A stretch of 64,000 nucleotides of DNA from Zingiber officinale (lineage: Eukaryota; Streptophyta; Magnoliopsida; Zingiberales; Zingiberaceae). Within the stretch, counting starts at the first letter, position 1; every line of letters begins with the position of its first letter. The notes under the pieces were generated by a model. It had not been told where the DNA came from. It saw nothing but the letters and a program-made list of their open reading frames with translations, and did not search any database. This document shows positions 12,606 through 25,421 of this stretch, one piece after another. The stretch covers positions 30,644,011-30,708,010 of the forward strand of contig NC_056000.1 of NCBI RefSeq assembly GCF_018446385.1, read 5' to 3'. A program made the translations under genes and the position numbers.

Positions 12606-12860
12606 ATGACTTTAATTGTCTTTCGAGACAATAGGTGGCAAGGAGATCAGGCTATTCTAGCCACTATGGAAGTGGACCTAATCCAAGGAAGCCAGATGGT
12701 CTATGTTATTCCTGAGACAATGTTTACTATTGGAGACTTCTTCCGAAATATCCAAATTTCTATATTAACAAAAGGCTATGAAGCATGGTAAAATAGAGAA
12801 ACAAACCTCCTAATCACTCGAGGACTAGTAGGTAGACTATCCAATACTCCTAATGTGGGC
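12606..12860 (+). pseudogene. Movement-protein-like fragment of the pararetrovirus
   Basis: An open stretch of 61 codons (12606-12791) is followed after a stop by more similar sequence in the same frame. It contains VFRDNRWQGDQ and IQISILTKGYEAW, characteristic of the cell-to-cell movement domain at the N-terminal side of badnavirus ORF3. It is truncated at both ends. Confidence 0.7.
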
Positions 12861-13379
12861 TTTGCTTATGAAATAATTATGTTGCTGCTTAATCATCTCG
12901 ACAAACTATTTACAACGAACGGGATGAAGAAAAATACAGAACTAATAGGAAGAATTAATAGCAGTATTAATTGAAAGAGCAAATGTTGTTTTTGAGGAAG
13001 TAGACATCACTACTAATCCGGATATTGAAGACATCAGCTATCCTTACTGGTACACAAACTTTCTCCTTCTGCAGTTATTCCTTTTCGAAAATCTTCTGGT
13101 GCTGCAGGACTAGACTTAGCTGCAAGTGAAGAATGCACAATTCCCACCCCCCGAGGTCGTAAACTAATCCCAACAGGCCTCAGTATGGAGATACCATAGG
13201 GAACCTATGGTAGGATAGCCACGCGATCAAGCGCAACATTTAAGCTTGGTCTTGATATTGGAGCTGGAGTCATCAACAGTAGGATATCCTCCTGCAAGAG
13301 CTCAAGAAGGCCCGTATGCATTTCAGCCAATCTATGAACAACCCCCGAAGGCAAAATTTCGAGGAGGAATAAATAATAA

Positions 13380-14356
13380 GTTGTGGACACTACCATCGGC
13401 CCAGCAGTAAAGTGGGGCCTTATTTGTTATCCCAGAGCAATTGGGATTGTTTGATGATGTATTTTCTCGTTGGGAATCTATAACGGAATTATGTTTCAAA
13501 TCAAGTTTTTACAGATACAAAGGATAAGGTGGAGTTTATAGAAAATTTATTAGGAGAAATAGAAAAGATAACATGGGTACAATGGCGGATGAGTTATCCA
13601 GCAGAATATGAGGCTCTCATCCAAATTGGAGAAGGAAGAGAAGGAACACAGAATATCCTATCCCAAATGAGAAGAGTATTTTCTGCAGAAGATCCCGTCC
13701 AAGGATCCACTATTATCCAAGAGACAGCCATATAGAAATCTTGAAAAACTTTCTTGTGATAATGTAAAAAACATTATCTAGTACATCAACGATTACATGC
13801 GATTAGCTATCCAAACAAGAAGACTCTATGTTGGACCAGAGCTCTCTGAAAAATTCTAGTTCAAAATGTCAGGAGATCTAGGCAATCGAATTAAAGGGGC
13901 ATTTGATGAAAAGTATCCTGGCCTAACAGTGGAGTGTTCCCAAGAGTCATTTTCGCGCATGAATTTCTGGAGCAAGAATGCAAAGATGCAGCCTTCAAAA
14001 GGTCACTGAAAAATCTCTCTTTTTGCAGTCAAATTCCTATACCTGACTATTATAAAAATCAAGGGCAGAAAAGGTTAGGACTAAGGCAATCAAAAACATA
14101 CAAAGGAAAGCCACATGACACACATGCAAGAATCGAGAAGAGAAAGCACTTAGTCAGAAACAAAAAGTGTAAATGCTACCTATGCGGACAGGAAGGATAT
14201 TTTGCTCGAGAATGTCCCAATGAGAAGAGAAATATCAAAAGAGTAGCAATATTTGAGCAGTTGACATCCCAGAAGATTGTGATATCCTATCTGTCCAAGA
14301 AGGGGAGAACCAAAGTGATGCTATATATAGCATATCTGAAGGAGAAGATGATATGA
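13380..14356 (+). pseudogene. Coat-protein and zinc-knuckle region of the pararetrovirus
   Basis: Two open stretches (13529-13735 and 13934-14356) share a frame but are separated by stops. They show the capsid-like pattern (EGREGTQNILSQMRRVFS) and a basic tail before a nucleic-acid-binding knuckle. The knuckle reads CYLCGQEGYFAREC, so the canonical zinc-ligand His of CX2CX4HX4C is Tyr (codon 14198-14200). With the internal stops this marks decay. The residue is directly visible; the loss of zinc binding is inferred. Confidence 0.72.
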
Positions 14357-14474
14357 ACGATTCTATATATATGTTGGGACAGGTAGATAGTGGTTACAGG
14401 CTGCAGATAAAAGTCTCTGGTCAACAATCAAGCTGCCTCCATGATTGGAAGTTAACTACCTCCACAATTTACAA

Positions 14475-14560
14475 CATGTACCTGTTGTAAGAGGGCTACT
14501 CTTCAAAGGGCAAGAATACATTGCCCCGAGTGTTCTATAACAGCATGCAATCTATGTGGG
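14475..14560 (+). pseudogene. Second Cys-rich motif (badnavirus type)
   Basis: In one frame the cysteines are spaced CX2CX11CX2CX4CX2C (CTCC, then CPEC, then CNLC). This second cysteine cluster downstream of the CP zinc knuckle is regarded as a badnavirus hallmark. It supports badnavirus-like over other Caulimoviridae genera. Confidence 0.65.
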
Positions 14561-14797
14561 CCATACTACTTCAACAAAGAGGTACCAATAGCACCATCCC
14601 CTCGAACTCCCTTCTTTCTGCAAAATCTTATACAAGAACAAAGATATTATATTACCTGGTGCGAAGGAGAAATAGAGCGCTTACAAAAGGAAGTAGCCTA
14701 TTATAAAAAATAATTTAAAGAATTGTTATTGGAGAAGGACTTAAGGGCAGAATTCTAAGCCCTAGAGGAAGAAGAAGAAGAGGAGGAAGCTACAAAT

Positions 14798-15079
14798 ATG
14801 CTTCTCGAAACAACTACCATTAAGACCGTAGCAACAACTCCAAGCCCAAGGTTAGTAAAGAATATGCTGTATAACCTGACAATAGAAATTGATATCCCAG
14901 GGATTCCAAAATTCTCCCTAAAGGTAATACTAGACACTGGAGCTACAACCTGCTGTGTCGACCAAAGGTCAGTATCAAAAGATGCACTGGAGAAAAATAC
15001 TTTTGAAGTCAGCTTTAGCGGAATTAATTCTCAGCAAAAGGCTAATATGAAGCTGAAGCAAGGAAGAATGACTATATGA
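14798..15079 (+). pseudogene. Retroviral-type aspartic protease fragment of the pararetrovirus
   Basis: An open frame of 93 codons holds the pepsin-like active-site signature LDTGATTCC with Asp at 14933-14935, preceded by a short hydrophobic strand. A TGA ends it at 15077-15079. The same frame continues from 15086 into protease C-terminal and RT-leading sequence. Confidence 0.75.
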
Positions 15080-15085
15080 GATAAT

Positions 15086-15745
15086 GTGTTCCGAATACCA
15101 TACACTTACAGCTTTCCCATGGTATTGGGAGATAATATTCAACTCATAATCGACTGTAATTTTATACGAGCCATGCATGGGGGACTACGAATTGAAGGAA
15201 ATACGGTAACATTCTATAAAAATTTGACAACTATAAATACTTTACCCTCAATTAATGCAGCAGCAATAGAGGAAATGCTCAATTTTTCAGTCGGGAAGAC
15301 CAGTTTTGACTTCCAGCAAAAATTTAGCTCATTATTAAAGGAGCTAACTAATCAAGGATATATTGGGGAAAACCCCCTACAACATTGGGAGAAGAATAAA
15401 ATACTTTGCCATCTTGATATCAAAAATTCGGATTTTATTATTGAAGACAGACCGCTCAAACATTTGACACCTCAGCAGAAGGAAACCTTCAGTAAGCATA
15501 TAAAGGCATTACTAAAACTTGGCGTAATTCGACCAAGTAAAAGTAAGCATCGAACCACAACAATTATTGTCAACTCCGGGACAACGATTGACCCGAAGTC
15601 AGACAAAGAAATAAAATGTAAAGAAAGAATGGTGTTCAACTATAAACGCCTGAGTGATGGTGTTCAACTATCATCACTCATTGGAATGTGCATGATAGGA
15701 AAAAAACAATCAGTAAAAAAAGAAAGCTTACAAGGTGCAAATTGA
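15086..15745 (+). pseudogene. Protease end and reverse transcriptase N-terminal fragment
   Basis: 219 codons read through the protease C-terminal part (GLRIEGNTVTFYKN) into the RT fingers region, ending in RMVFNYKRL around 15627-15653. Immediately after, TGGTGTTCAACTA (first copy 15630-15642) recurs at 15658-15670 and similarity to RT is lost. The palm with the YxDD motif is absent. This looks like a break or rearrangement inside RT. Confidence 0.7.
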
Positions 15746-16649
15746 TAGAAACTCAAGATGGATTCTGGACTTTTTATTTTATTTTATGACGATGCTTTAC
15801 CTGGGTGGAGAGGCATACTAATTCAAGTAAGGGTTTCACATCTGCATTGGCATAGGGGCGAGCCGTCTGTAATTAAACAACGAGGTTACTCGTAGGAGGC
15901 AAAGAGAGCCTGGAGAAACATGATATGTTTCCTAATGGCCCAACATTGCAGAAGAGGTCATTTTTACTAGGGAAGAAGTATTTTTGGCCTTTTAGTCAAA
16001 CTTCACATAGACGGTGATCTATTCATCAGTTGTTTACACTAACAATCAACAAATGTTAAAGCACCTAACATATTAAGTGAAATACTCATTCGCTGATTGA
16101 TTTACTTCATCCGCCTTTGTTGTTCTATGTGAATATACCACTTGACAGGTTAGTGAATGCTCATTCACTGTTTGATCCACTTCATCTTCTACTGTCTTAA
16201 TTCTTCTATGTGGATTATCTCCAATGAATTTAAGGAGACTAATTCCGTGCGCCGAACTGTTGCTTGTCTGAATTGTTTTTCTTCCAAGAATAGTTGATCA
16301 GCCACAATTTTTCCTGCAGGCTGAAGGAGCTCCACCAGAAATGTCCTAAAGAAATGGATGCCTATGCTGGCTGCATGTACTACTATTCCAATGAGTTTGA
16401 CTGGTCGCAAAGAGCAGGAAGCATTTGAGAAAGCTTACCCAATATCCAAGTAATCCTCAGCTTCCCTGCGCTGACCTTTTACTTTGAATCATATTTCATT
16501 TGAACAAATGTTGGTCAAGATACTTTCCTATTGGCCAACATCTCTTACTTTCTACTGCACGGAGAATATTTTATGCTTGATTTACTTGGTTGAGAGAAAA
16601 AAAAAAAAAAGTTAGGATCCAATTTATTGTAGCCTACACATTTACATGC

Positions 16650-17210
16650 TACAACTACAAATTTAACTTTAAAATATCTTAACTTATGATTCAGGTTGAA
16701 TCACAGGATGTATAATATATCAAATCGAGAATTTTTGAATGATTTTGATTTGATATATTATGCGTCTCATGATTCAACTTGAGTCAAAAAATTATGACAT
16801 CTCAAATTTTATTCAACATACACGTTGTAGTTGTTACAAAACCTTTGTTGATACAACTATAAATTCAACTTTAAGAAATTATAGTTTTTTATTAAGATTG
16901 AACTATGAGACACGCAATATATCAAATAGAAGCTTATTCAGAGATCTTTAATTTGATATATTGTGCGTCCTGTGATTTGAGTTAAATGTTAGGACCTCTC
17001 AAAATTTACTAATATATATGTAGCAGTTACAAAATCAAAGTTGCTAAAACTACAACTTATAACTTTGAGATATTATAACTTTTAATTCAGCTTGAACCAC
17101 GGGACAAATGATATATATTAAATTTAAATTTGTTCAGAGATCTTTGATTTAATATATTGTAGGTCCCGTAATTCAATTTGAGTTTTGACTCTTAAAGTTT
17201 ATCTAGTAAT
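16650..17210. repeat. Degenerate ~190-bp tandem repeat (3 units) with inverted core
   Basis: Three consecutive units start near 16655, 16852 and 17045. Each has CAACTACAA...TTCAACTTTA, then a segment of the type CACAGGATGTATAATATATCAAAT. That segment's near inverted copy follows about 40 bp later (e.g. TTTGATATATTATGCGTCTCATG). No coding potential. Confidence 0.6.
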
Positions 17211-18226
17211 TAAATTTAAATAATTTTAATTAAATTAATAAATAATATTTTAATATTAGATCCTATCATCCGGTAGTCATTCAATAGAAAAGAAGAATTC
17301 AGTGGGATGGTAAAAAGTAGGACCGACTCCCATGCAATGAGAGTTTGAAACTCATACTGAGTACCTCATACATCCACGGTGTTTGTGTCACTCATGATAT
17401 AAGATCGTCTGCAAGGACTTATCTGTGCATCTCGAATTTTTCCTAGTGGTTAATTAAAAATTTTGGTGGGATCGGATAGTCATCTCATTAGTTGGATTGA
17501 AAAACTAAATACATGTATTATTTAAAAAAATAATAATAATACTCTGACCGATTCACTTACAACGGCAGCCAGCTTAATATATTTATGCAAGAATTCCTCT
17601 CCTTTCGGAGAATATCTAAGAAAAAGCATTTCAAATCAACACAAGGAAACCAATTAAACGTAAAGAAATAGCCACGTTCATACCAAGATCTGCGGAATAG
17701 TCCACAACTCTGCCTAATTACCAACTAAAGTCATGAGGTCGATGACAAAGTTTCCCTGCTTGGCACACAAAAGTCAACCTCTCTACCAGTTCCTTATGTG
17801 AAATCTAACTACTTGTAAGAGCATTTCAACTCATGGCCCAACAACGGCAACAACTCCTTCCTTTCTCTCTGAAACACTTTAGCATCTATATTTATTGCTA
17901 GGGTTGCTACTCACTGATGATGAAGTTCAAAGTGGGACAGAGGTTGACTGCCGATCGAGTCTTTTTCTAAGCAGACATGATATGGTGTTAGGTGTACAGT
18001 CCTCTTTCTGTTTCCTGAAATTTAATTCGGTTGGCAGGTAATTAAAGGAATTAGAAGACTCATAATGGATCGATGCTTTTTTAGTAAAGCAATTCACTTT
18101 TAGCATGCATCTTTACCTTAATATATCATCGATACAAACGTGCTTAATTACACTCCTTCTGCAGTGTGAATGTCTTTTTCCTTCATGCAATGATAAGTGA
18201 TATAATTAATCCCCTGCATGCTCCCC
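17211..18226. other. Peroxidase upstream region
   Basis: Mostly unique AT-rich sequence. W-box cores (TTGAC/GTCAA) occur at about 17771-17776 and 17942-17947. They are often seen in promoters of stress-responsive peroxidases, but two cores in 500 bp are weak evidence. 17262-17440 looks repeat-derived without clear ends. Confidence 0.45.
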
Positions 18227-18233
18227 TATATAA
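18227..18233 (+). promoter_or_regulatory. TATA box of the peroxidase gene
   Basis: TATATAA in the context CCCCTATATAAACCC, 82 bp upstream of the start codon. This spacing allows a roughly 50-nt 5' UTR. Confidence 0.7.
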
Positions 18234-18314
18234 ACCCAAGTATTTGGAACTCTCTTCTCATCCCAAACAAGCTCGAATTAGTAGCTTAACGATACAGCTA
18301 GCTAGCTATAATTC

Positions 18315-19455
<1,141 letters not shown>

Positions 19456-21427
19456 TTAACTAGCCGAATTAACCAAGTGTGATGCCATTAATAATACTGT
19501 TGTAATAACGGACGAGGTTATAACTATGTGTGGCGGTCGTTGTGATATTAATTATCCTTGTTTTTTTTTTTGTTTACAAGATCACGATGTTTCTGTGGGA
19601 ATCCATGAATTTTCTTGTTGCCATAGGAATGAGTTCTAATTTACCTGCCGGGGCAGCCCGGACCATACACTTTGGGAACATCTTAATTAACGAGGAACGT
19701 CTCTATATCAAGTCACACACTTCGGAATATCCCCGCATCAGCTCATAATTGGAGAACTTCTCCGGTTGGAGGCCTGCACTGACTATTAGAGGGTTACGTC
19801 GGCCATGATTAGTGTTTTGATGCATGTTAACGTGTAGGCACGTGGACAAGGAATAAGGGGAACTTGTTCTTCTGCAACAGTGGTGATGTTCTCCGCATAA
19901 TTTATTGTATATTCAATGAACGATTTTATAATCAATCTTGTTATATATGATGTTTGTCGATACTAAAATATATTACTTCTTATGTAGAAAATTATAGTGA
20001 CTTTAAATCAAAGAACTATTTATACTAATTATAATCACTATCAAAATGCTTATGACATTCATATAACAATTCATAAAACATTCTCATTATGAATTAATTT
20101 AGTATATATTTTCTAATATATACCAATATATTAATTTGATATTTTCTCTCATAATCAATTCAAATAATTGATATGTTATAGAATAAAATCTATATTATTG
20201 TATTTATTTAAATTTATATAGATATAAAATAAATATAATAACTATAAAATGTTATTTATTATTGGAGTAAAATACGATATTGTTCATCTCAAGCGGTTTA
20301 GTATTGCCGATCCCACGATAAGATATAGGTAGGTAAATCATGGGAGGTATTTTTCCTAGTGCAGTGACTTTTTGCACGAGAGAGATCATATACCTAACTA
20401 AGTTGAAAATTGACAATAAAATTTATTAGATTAAATTAAATACTTATACATAGGTACTAATTATACCAACTAACTAGGAGAAGTCTATTATTAAAATATA
20501 ATATAAAAATCTTATATCAATCAGTTTTTTTTATTGGTTTTTAAGGCTGACACTAACGAAAGCTCACTTGATTTATATATCTCGAGTCTGGGATGTGGAG
20601 CATGTGGACGGAGGTTGATGGACTTGAGTGGATTCTTATCCAGGTATCAATAAAAGAGAAATTTAAAATTTTTAGAGAAGATTTTTGTAGTTTTCTTATA
20701 CAAAGTATAAATTGGCGATTTAAAATATTAAAGAAGATTTCAAAAGAAAACATCAATTATAGGGTAAAATATTTTTTTTTAGCAAAACTCAAAAAGACGC
20801 CCTTTTTTATCGGAATCGTTAAAAGAGGAACACGCACATTTTTTTTTATTTATTATCAAAGGAATGTTCAATCACAGTTTTTTTTTTCAAAAATATCTTT
20901 ATTTTCAATGATGTTGCAGTAATGATCTTATACTGCTACAATTATTAATTAGAAATGAAGTGGCTATATTGTAGCAACTATGGCCTTTAATGATAATAGC
21001 TCATAGTTAAAAGTATAAGATAGTTATGATCTCGTAACTATTATAATAATATAAAAAATAAAGATGTTTTTTGACATAAAAATGTACTGAGACGTGACAC
21101 GGGATAAGCCACTGTTTTGATAACAAATAAATAAATTATTTGTTTTTACCATTCCAATTAAAGAACGTTCTTTTTGTCAATGCTAATGAAAAGAGGCTTT
21201 CTTTTCATTTTTGCTCTATATTTTTCTTATACAAAGTTAACAGATGCTAACAAGATTGTGGAATTGAAGGTGTTACCACTATAATTATAAATCTATATAC
21301 AAATTCTAAAAGCTCAAGTGCACTCACTAACGATACCTAATTGATGAAGTGATAGTGCATGCTGCCTCGTATCCTCATTAATTTGATATATATAGCTGGA
21401 AACCAAATATTCTCGACCATTACTGTG

Positions 21428-21430
<3 letters not shown>
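19456..21430. other. Intergenic, AT-rich, no gene recognised
   Basis: Holds the peroxidase 3' UTR and then low-complexity AT-rich DNA. 20285-20420 (GATCCCACGATAAG...AGGTAAATC) resembles a stretch at 22690-22790, suggesting copies of one repeat. Open frames here are short and lack codon bias. Confidence 0.45.

Positions 21431-21470
<40 letters not shown>
21431..21470. repeat. AT microsatellite in the DUF599 promoter region
   Basis: About 40 bp of TA dinucleotide repeat, ending about 110 bp before the start codon of the DUF599 gene. Likely polymorphic in length. Confidence 0.9.
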
Positions 21471-21471
<1 letters not shown>

Positions 21472-21578
21472 GGTCAAACCATTACTACAAGTGTACATGC
21501 ATTTGTCACTATATATATACATACATTACGATGCACCTTTGAAATTTACAATTGTCCTGCAGATTGAGAGATCTAGTG

Positions 21579-22343
21579 ATGGATTTGAACAGCTATCCCT
21601 TGGATTTGGTTCTAGTCCCCTTTAGCTTTCTTCTGACAGCAAGTTACCACAGTTACATCTGGTTCAACTCCAGCTCCAAGGCCAAGTCCAAGAAACCTGC
21701 AGCTAATGCAATCAGCTTAAGCATCACCAACAGAGCATCATGGAACCAGAGCATCCTCCAGGTACGAACAGCAAGCATTTTTGATATATAAAATAAATTC
21801 TTGTTTTTCTTTTTCAATAAATGCGTGCAGGGCAAGAGGAAGGACATGCTCGGAGTGCAGAGCCTCCGCAATTCGCTGATGTCGGCCATCCTCTCCGCCT
21901 CCACCGCCCTCGCGCTCGCCATCTCCCTGGCCGCCCTCGCCAACAACGCCTTCAACGCCCACCGCCTGCTCCGCCACGCCTTCTTCGGGTCGCAGGCAGG
22001 GCCGACGGTGGCGCTCAAGTACGCTTGCGCCATGATCTTCCTCCTCTTCAGCTTCCTCGCTAATTCCCTGGCGGTCGCCTTCGTCGTCGACGCTTGCTTC
22101 CTAGTGAGTGTCGTCGTCGACGAGGAGGAGGAGGAGGAGGCGGAGATGTTGGAGAAACAGGCGCGGAGGATGCTGAGGAGGGGGTACGTGCTCGCGGTGG
22201 TAGGCAACCGCCTGCTTTTCGTATCGCTGCCGATGCTTTTGTGGTTGTTCGGTCCGGCGGCCATGGCGCTGTCATCGGTGGCGTTGGTGGTGCTGTTCTA
22301 TGAGCTCGATGTGGGCATTACGTATGGGCCTCAAAAGACTTAG
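21579..22343 (+). CDS. DUF599 family membrane protein, 231 aa
   Basis: Two exons, 21579-21761 and 21831-22343, join in phase 0 (61 + 170 residues plus TAG). The start MDLNSYPLDLVLVP matches the typical beginning of plant DUF599 proteins, so the ATG at 21579 is preferred. Hydrophobic segments lie at about residues 8-29, 75-95, 115-145 and 180-220, giving about four to five membrane spans. The TNRASWNQSILQGKRKDMLGVQ linker straddles the intron and is family-like. An acidic run of Glu residues near residue 155 makes a charged loop. Exon 2 is strikingly GC-rich against the AT-rich surroundings, normal for monocot exons. Biochemical function is unknown. Confidence 0.85.
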
Positions 22344-23055
22344 AGATGTGTAATAAATAATACAATTATACGAGACGCTTAATATTAAACTTGAGTTAAC
22401 TATAATTTGGTAAACAGAGGCGTTAAAACTAAAGAAACAGAGAGAATAAGAAAAATTATTTTGAATGATTTTACTACTGCAGTCATCAAGATTTATTTAT
22501 ATATTTTTATCAGATAATAAATTAAAAGAGAAATTATCATAATAACATTATAATCATATCAATAAAGATAATAAATCTTAATTTATTTGAAAATATTATT
22601 TTACTATTTCAGATTATGATATAGAATATGATAAATCTTAATGGATTAAAATCAATTTAATATTATCCTATTTATATTTTTGCTATCCGTAAATGGTAGC
22701 AAAAAGTAAAATCTGTTATCCCAATGATCCCACACGATTTATCCTATGATTATTTATGAGGAGGTAAATCGAGAAGATATAGTTGACCAATAAAGACGAG
22801 GGTTTTTTTCAACTTGTTAAAGCATATTGTCATACAACATATTTTGGATGTAGTAATTATGAAAAGATGTAATTATGAAAGAATAGATTCTAGTTAAATA
22901 ATTTCGGACGTCACGTTAGATAGAGCTTTGTATCCAACTTCAATGCTTAAATGAGAGATTATAAGCTATTTCTTTCAAAGCCCATAAACCAGATTCATCT
23001 TAAAAAAATATGATATATCTACTAGTATAACTGATATTGTTTGAAAATCATGCAG
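22344..23055. other. DUF599 3' flank, repeat-like AT-rich DNA
   Basis: 22440-22630 (TTATTTTGAATGATTTTACTA ... AATTTATTTGAAAATATTA) resembles 48570-48760 upstream of the RING gene, so both are probably fragments of one dispersed repeat. No coding sequence seen. Confidence 0.45.
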
Positions 23056-23060
23056 AAGGT

Positions 23061-25416
23061 GTTGATTGGTCCTAGGAAGATCATACCGGTTCTACTATAC
23101 AAAAATTTTGTACAAATGTCGAACTTTTCCTAAACAACCTATTGTGTTTTTTAAAAATTAAATTAGGAATCGCAAACGGAACTTAACATTATTGATTCCA
23201 AAATTTAACTTATCTGTTTTTAACGGTTTAGATTTGGATCGCAAACAATGTTTAATATTATTGATCCAAATCCACCTATGTTATAAATTTAATTAAATAT
23301 TAATTTCTAAAATTGGCTTCCAGGATTGCATAGCGAGACACTAGTCCTTCTTGGGTATGGGATCATCCACCACCGCTTAGACAAAGCCTTTTAAGGAAAA
23401 CTAATATTTAATTTCCTTATATAACTCTAGGTTTAACAAAAAAGAACAATCGAATCACAAATTCAAAAAATAAAAAAACACTAACTCGAATCACAAATTC
23501 GAAACTCTAGAATCATATGCCTTTTGTATTTTGAATTCATACAAAGAAAAACTAGCATGATGCGGAAAACAATTACTAGTTATACCTTTTTTTTGTATGC
23601 TAATAACCTTGAGATCTTCTGCCATATTCCTCACCTTCTCTTGGACGTCGTATGGGCGACGATCCTCCAAGATGAACACCACCCAAAAGCTCCTTCCTCC
23701 TTCTCTAAAATCCGGCCACCACCACCACAAAGAAATAAAAGAGAGCAAGGGGAAAGGAAGGGGAGAGGGCCGGCCACAAGAGGGAGCACAAGCAAGAGAA
23801 TAAGAATTGATACATCATAAGGTCTCTCCTCCCTTTCTTTTATAATACTTGCCCAAGGCAAATAAGGAAAGATTTTTTTACAAAAATTAAAATCTTCCCC
23901 TTGATTTCCTTTCCTCCTTTTATTTTCCTTTTCCTCCTCTTTTATTCTCTTAATGGCCGGCCCCTTGCTTGAACACCAAGCAAGGGTGGCGGGCCCCTAT
24001 AAAGAGGGAGAAAAATATTTTGTAAAAATTTTATAAGCAACGAAGGAAAACTCTTATAAAATTTTACAAGCTCTCTTTTAATTTCCTAATGTGATGTTTA
24101 AAAAAGGAAAATTCTAAAAATTAAAACCAAATTTTAAAATTTAAAATATTTCTTCTAAAATTTCTTTTTTTATCATGGTTACAAAAAAGGAATGTTTCAA
24201 ATTTAAAACTCTCTTTTTAAAAATCATGTGGATGGTTAAAAAAGGAAAATTTTAAAAATTTTAAAACTTTCTTTTAAATCATGTGGCCTAATTCAAATAA
24301 GGAAAATTTTATAATTTTAAAATCTCTCTTTTAAAACTTATAGATATCTACAAAGAGAAGATTTTAAAAATTCAAATTACCTCTCTTAATTTGAATTATG
24401 TGGTTGGCCCCTTCATGAAGCATATGGCCGACCACCTTTAGGAGAATATGGTCGGCCCCTTTGGCTTGGTCACCAAGCCATGGGTCGACCCCTTCTTGGA
24501 CACCAAGATGGGCTTCTCATGAGTGGATATGAGGCATTAATGAGGCTACGACAGGGACCTAGAGGAGAAATTGGTTTTGGCCTCCCGACGAGCTTGAGTA
24601 TCCCGTGTTCGCCCTGAACACACAACTCAAGTCCATCAATAATAACCCATTCCACTAGAGAGTTATTATTGCACTACTGCATCAATCCCAAATTACATTA
24701 TGGGCTCCTTCTTATCATGTGTGTGTTAATCTCCCTGTGTTTAAGATATCAAATGTCTACTAATTAATTGAGTTACTGACAACTCATTTTAATTAATGTC
24801 TTAGTCCAAGAGTAGTACCACTCAAACTTATCGTCATGTTGGACTAAGTCCACCTGCAGGGTTTAACATGATAATCCTTATGAGCTCCTCTAGTTTTCTT
24901 CTATAATCAACAACACACACTATAAGTAATATCATTTCCCAACTTATCAGGCCTTTTGATTTATCAAACTAAATCTCACCCTTTGATAAGTCAAAGAAAT
25001 AAATATTAAATATATGTGCTTGTCATTATTTAGGATTAAGAGCACATACTTCCATAATAACCGAGGTCTTGTTCTTTTATTTAGTCAGTATAAAAAGAAA
25101 CTGCCTCAATGGTCCTACTTAATACACTCTAAGTGTACTAGTGTAATTATATAGTCAAGATAAAATAATACCTAATTACACTACGACTGTTCTGATGGTT
25201 TGTTCCTTTCCATCTCAGACGTGAGCTACTGTTTATAATTTATAAGGAACTGATAACATGATCTTCTGTGTGTGACACCACACATCATGTTATCTACAAT
25301 ATAAATTAATTGAACAACTACACTTAGCATATAAATGTAGACATTTTTGACCAATGTGATTCTTTATTTTAAAATAAATGTTTACAAAAGCTAGACTTTT
25401 AGTATACACTCTAACA
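23061..25416. repeat. Solo LTR, copy A (2.36 kb), target duplication GAAGG
   Basis: Starts TGTTGATTGGTCC and ends AGTATACACTCTAACA. A perfect 5-bp target duplication GAAGG flanks it (23056-23060 and 25417-25421). No internal coding region and no second LTR, so it is a solo LTR left by LTR-LTR recombination. The same family occurs at 36027-36899 and 42683-45246. Shared landmarks are TTCTTGGGTATGGGATCATCCACCAC and the terminal AAGCTAG-CTTTTAGTATACA block. Coding orientation is uncertain; the minus strand (starting TGTTAGAGTGTATAC) seems more likely. Confidence 0.85.
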
Positions 25417-25421
25417 GAAGG

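Larger units (their letters stand above)
12596..16450 (+). mobile_element. Endogenous pararetrovirus remnant (Caulimoviridae, badnavirus-like)
   Basis: Fragments in badnavirus ORF3 order lie on the plus strand: movement-protein-like (12606-12800), coat-protein-like (about 13380-14160), zinc knuckle (14168-14215), a second Cys-rich motif (about 14475-14560), pepsin-like protease (about 14870-15080) and the start of reverse transcriptase (about 15300-15680). The upstream small ORFs and the RT catalytic core are missing. The reading frame is broken by several stops and shifts. Badnaviruses replicate as episomes, and integrated copies arise by accidental recombination. No LTRs or integrase are present. 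The 3' part (15680-16450) is scrambled and poorly assignable. This copy cannot encode a functional polyprotein. Confidence 0.82.

Noticed and set aside
21653-22264. 203-codon open frame on the minus strand
   Set aside because: Antisense shadow of the GC-rich DUF599 exons; no domain and no splice logic.
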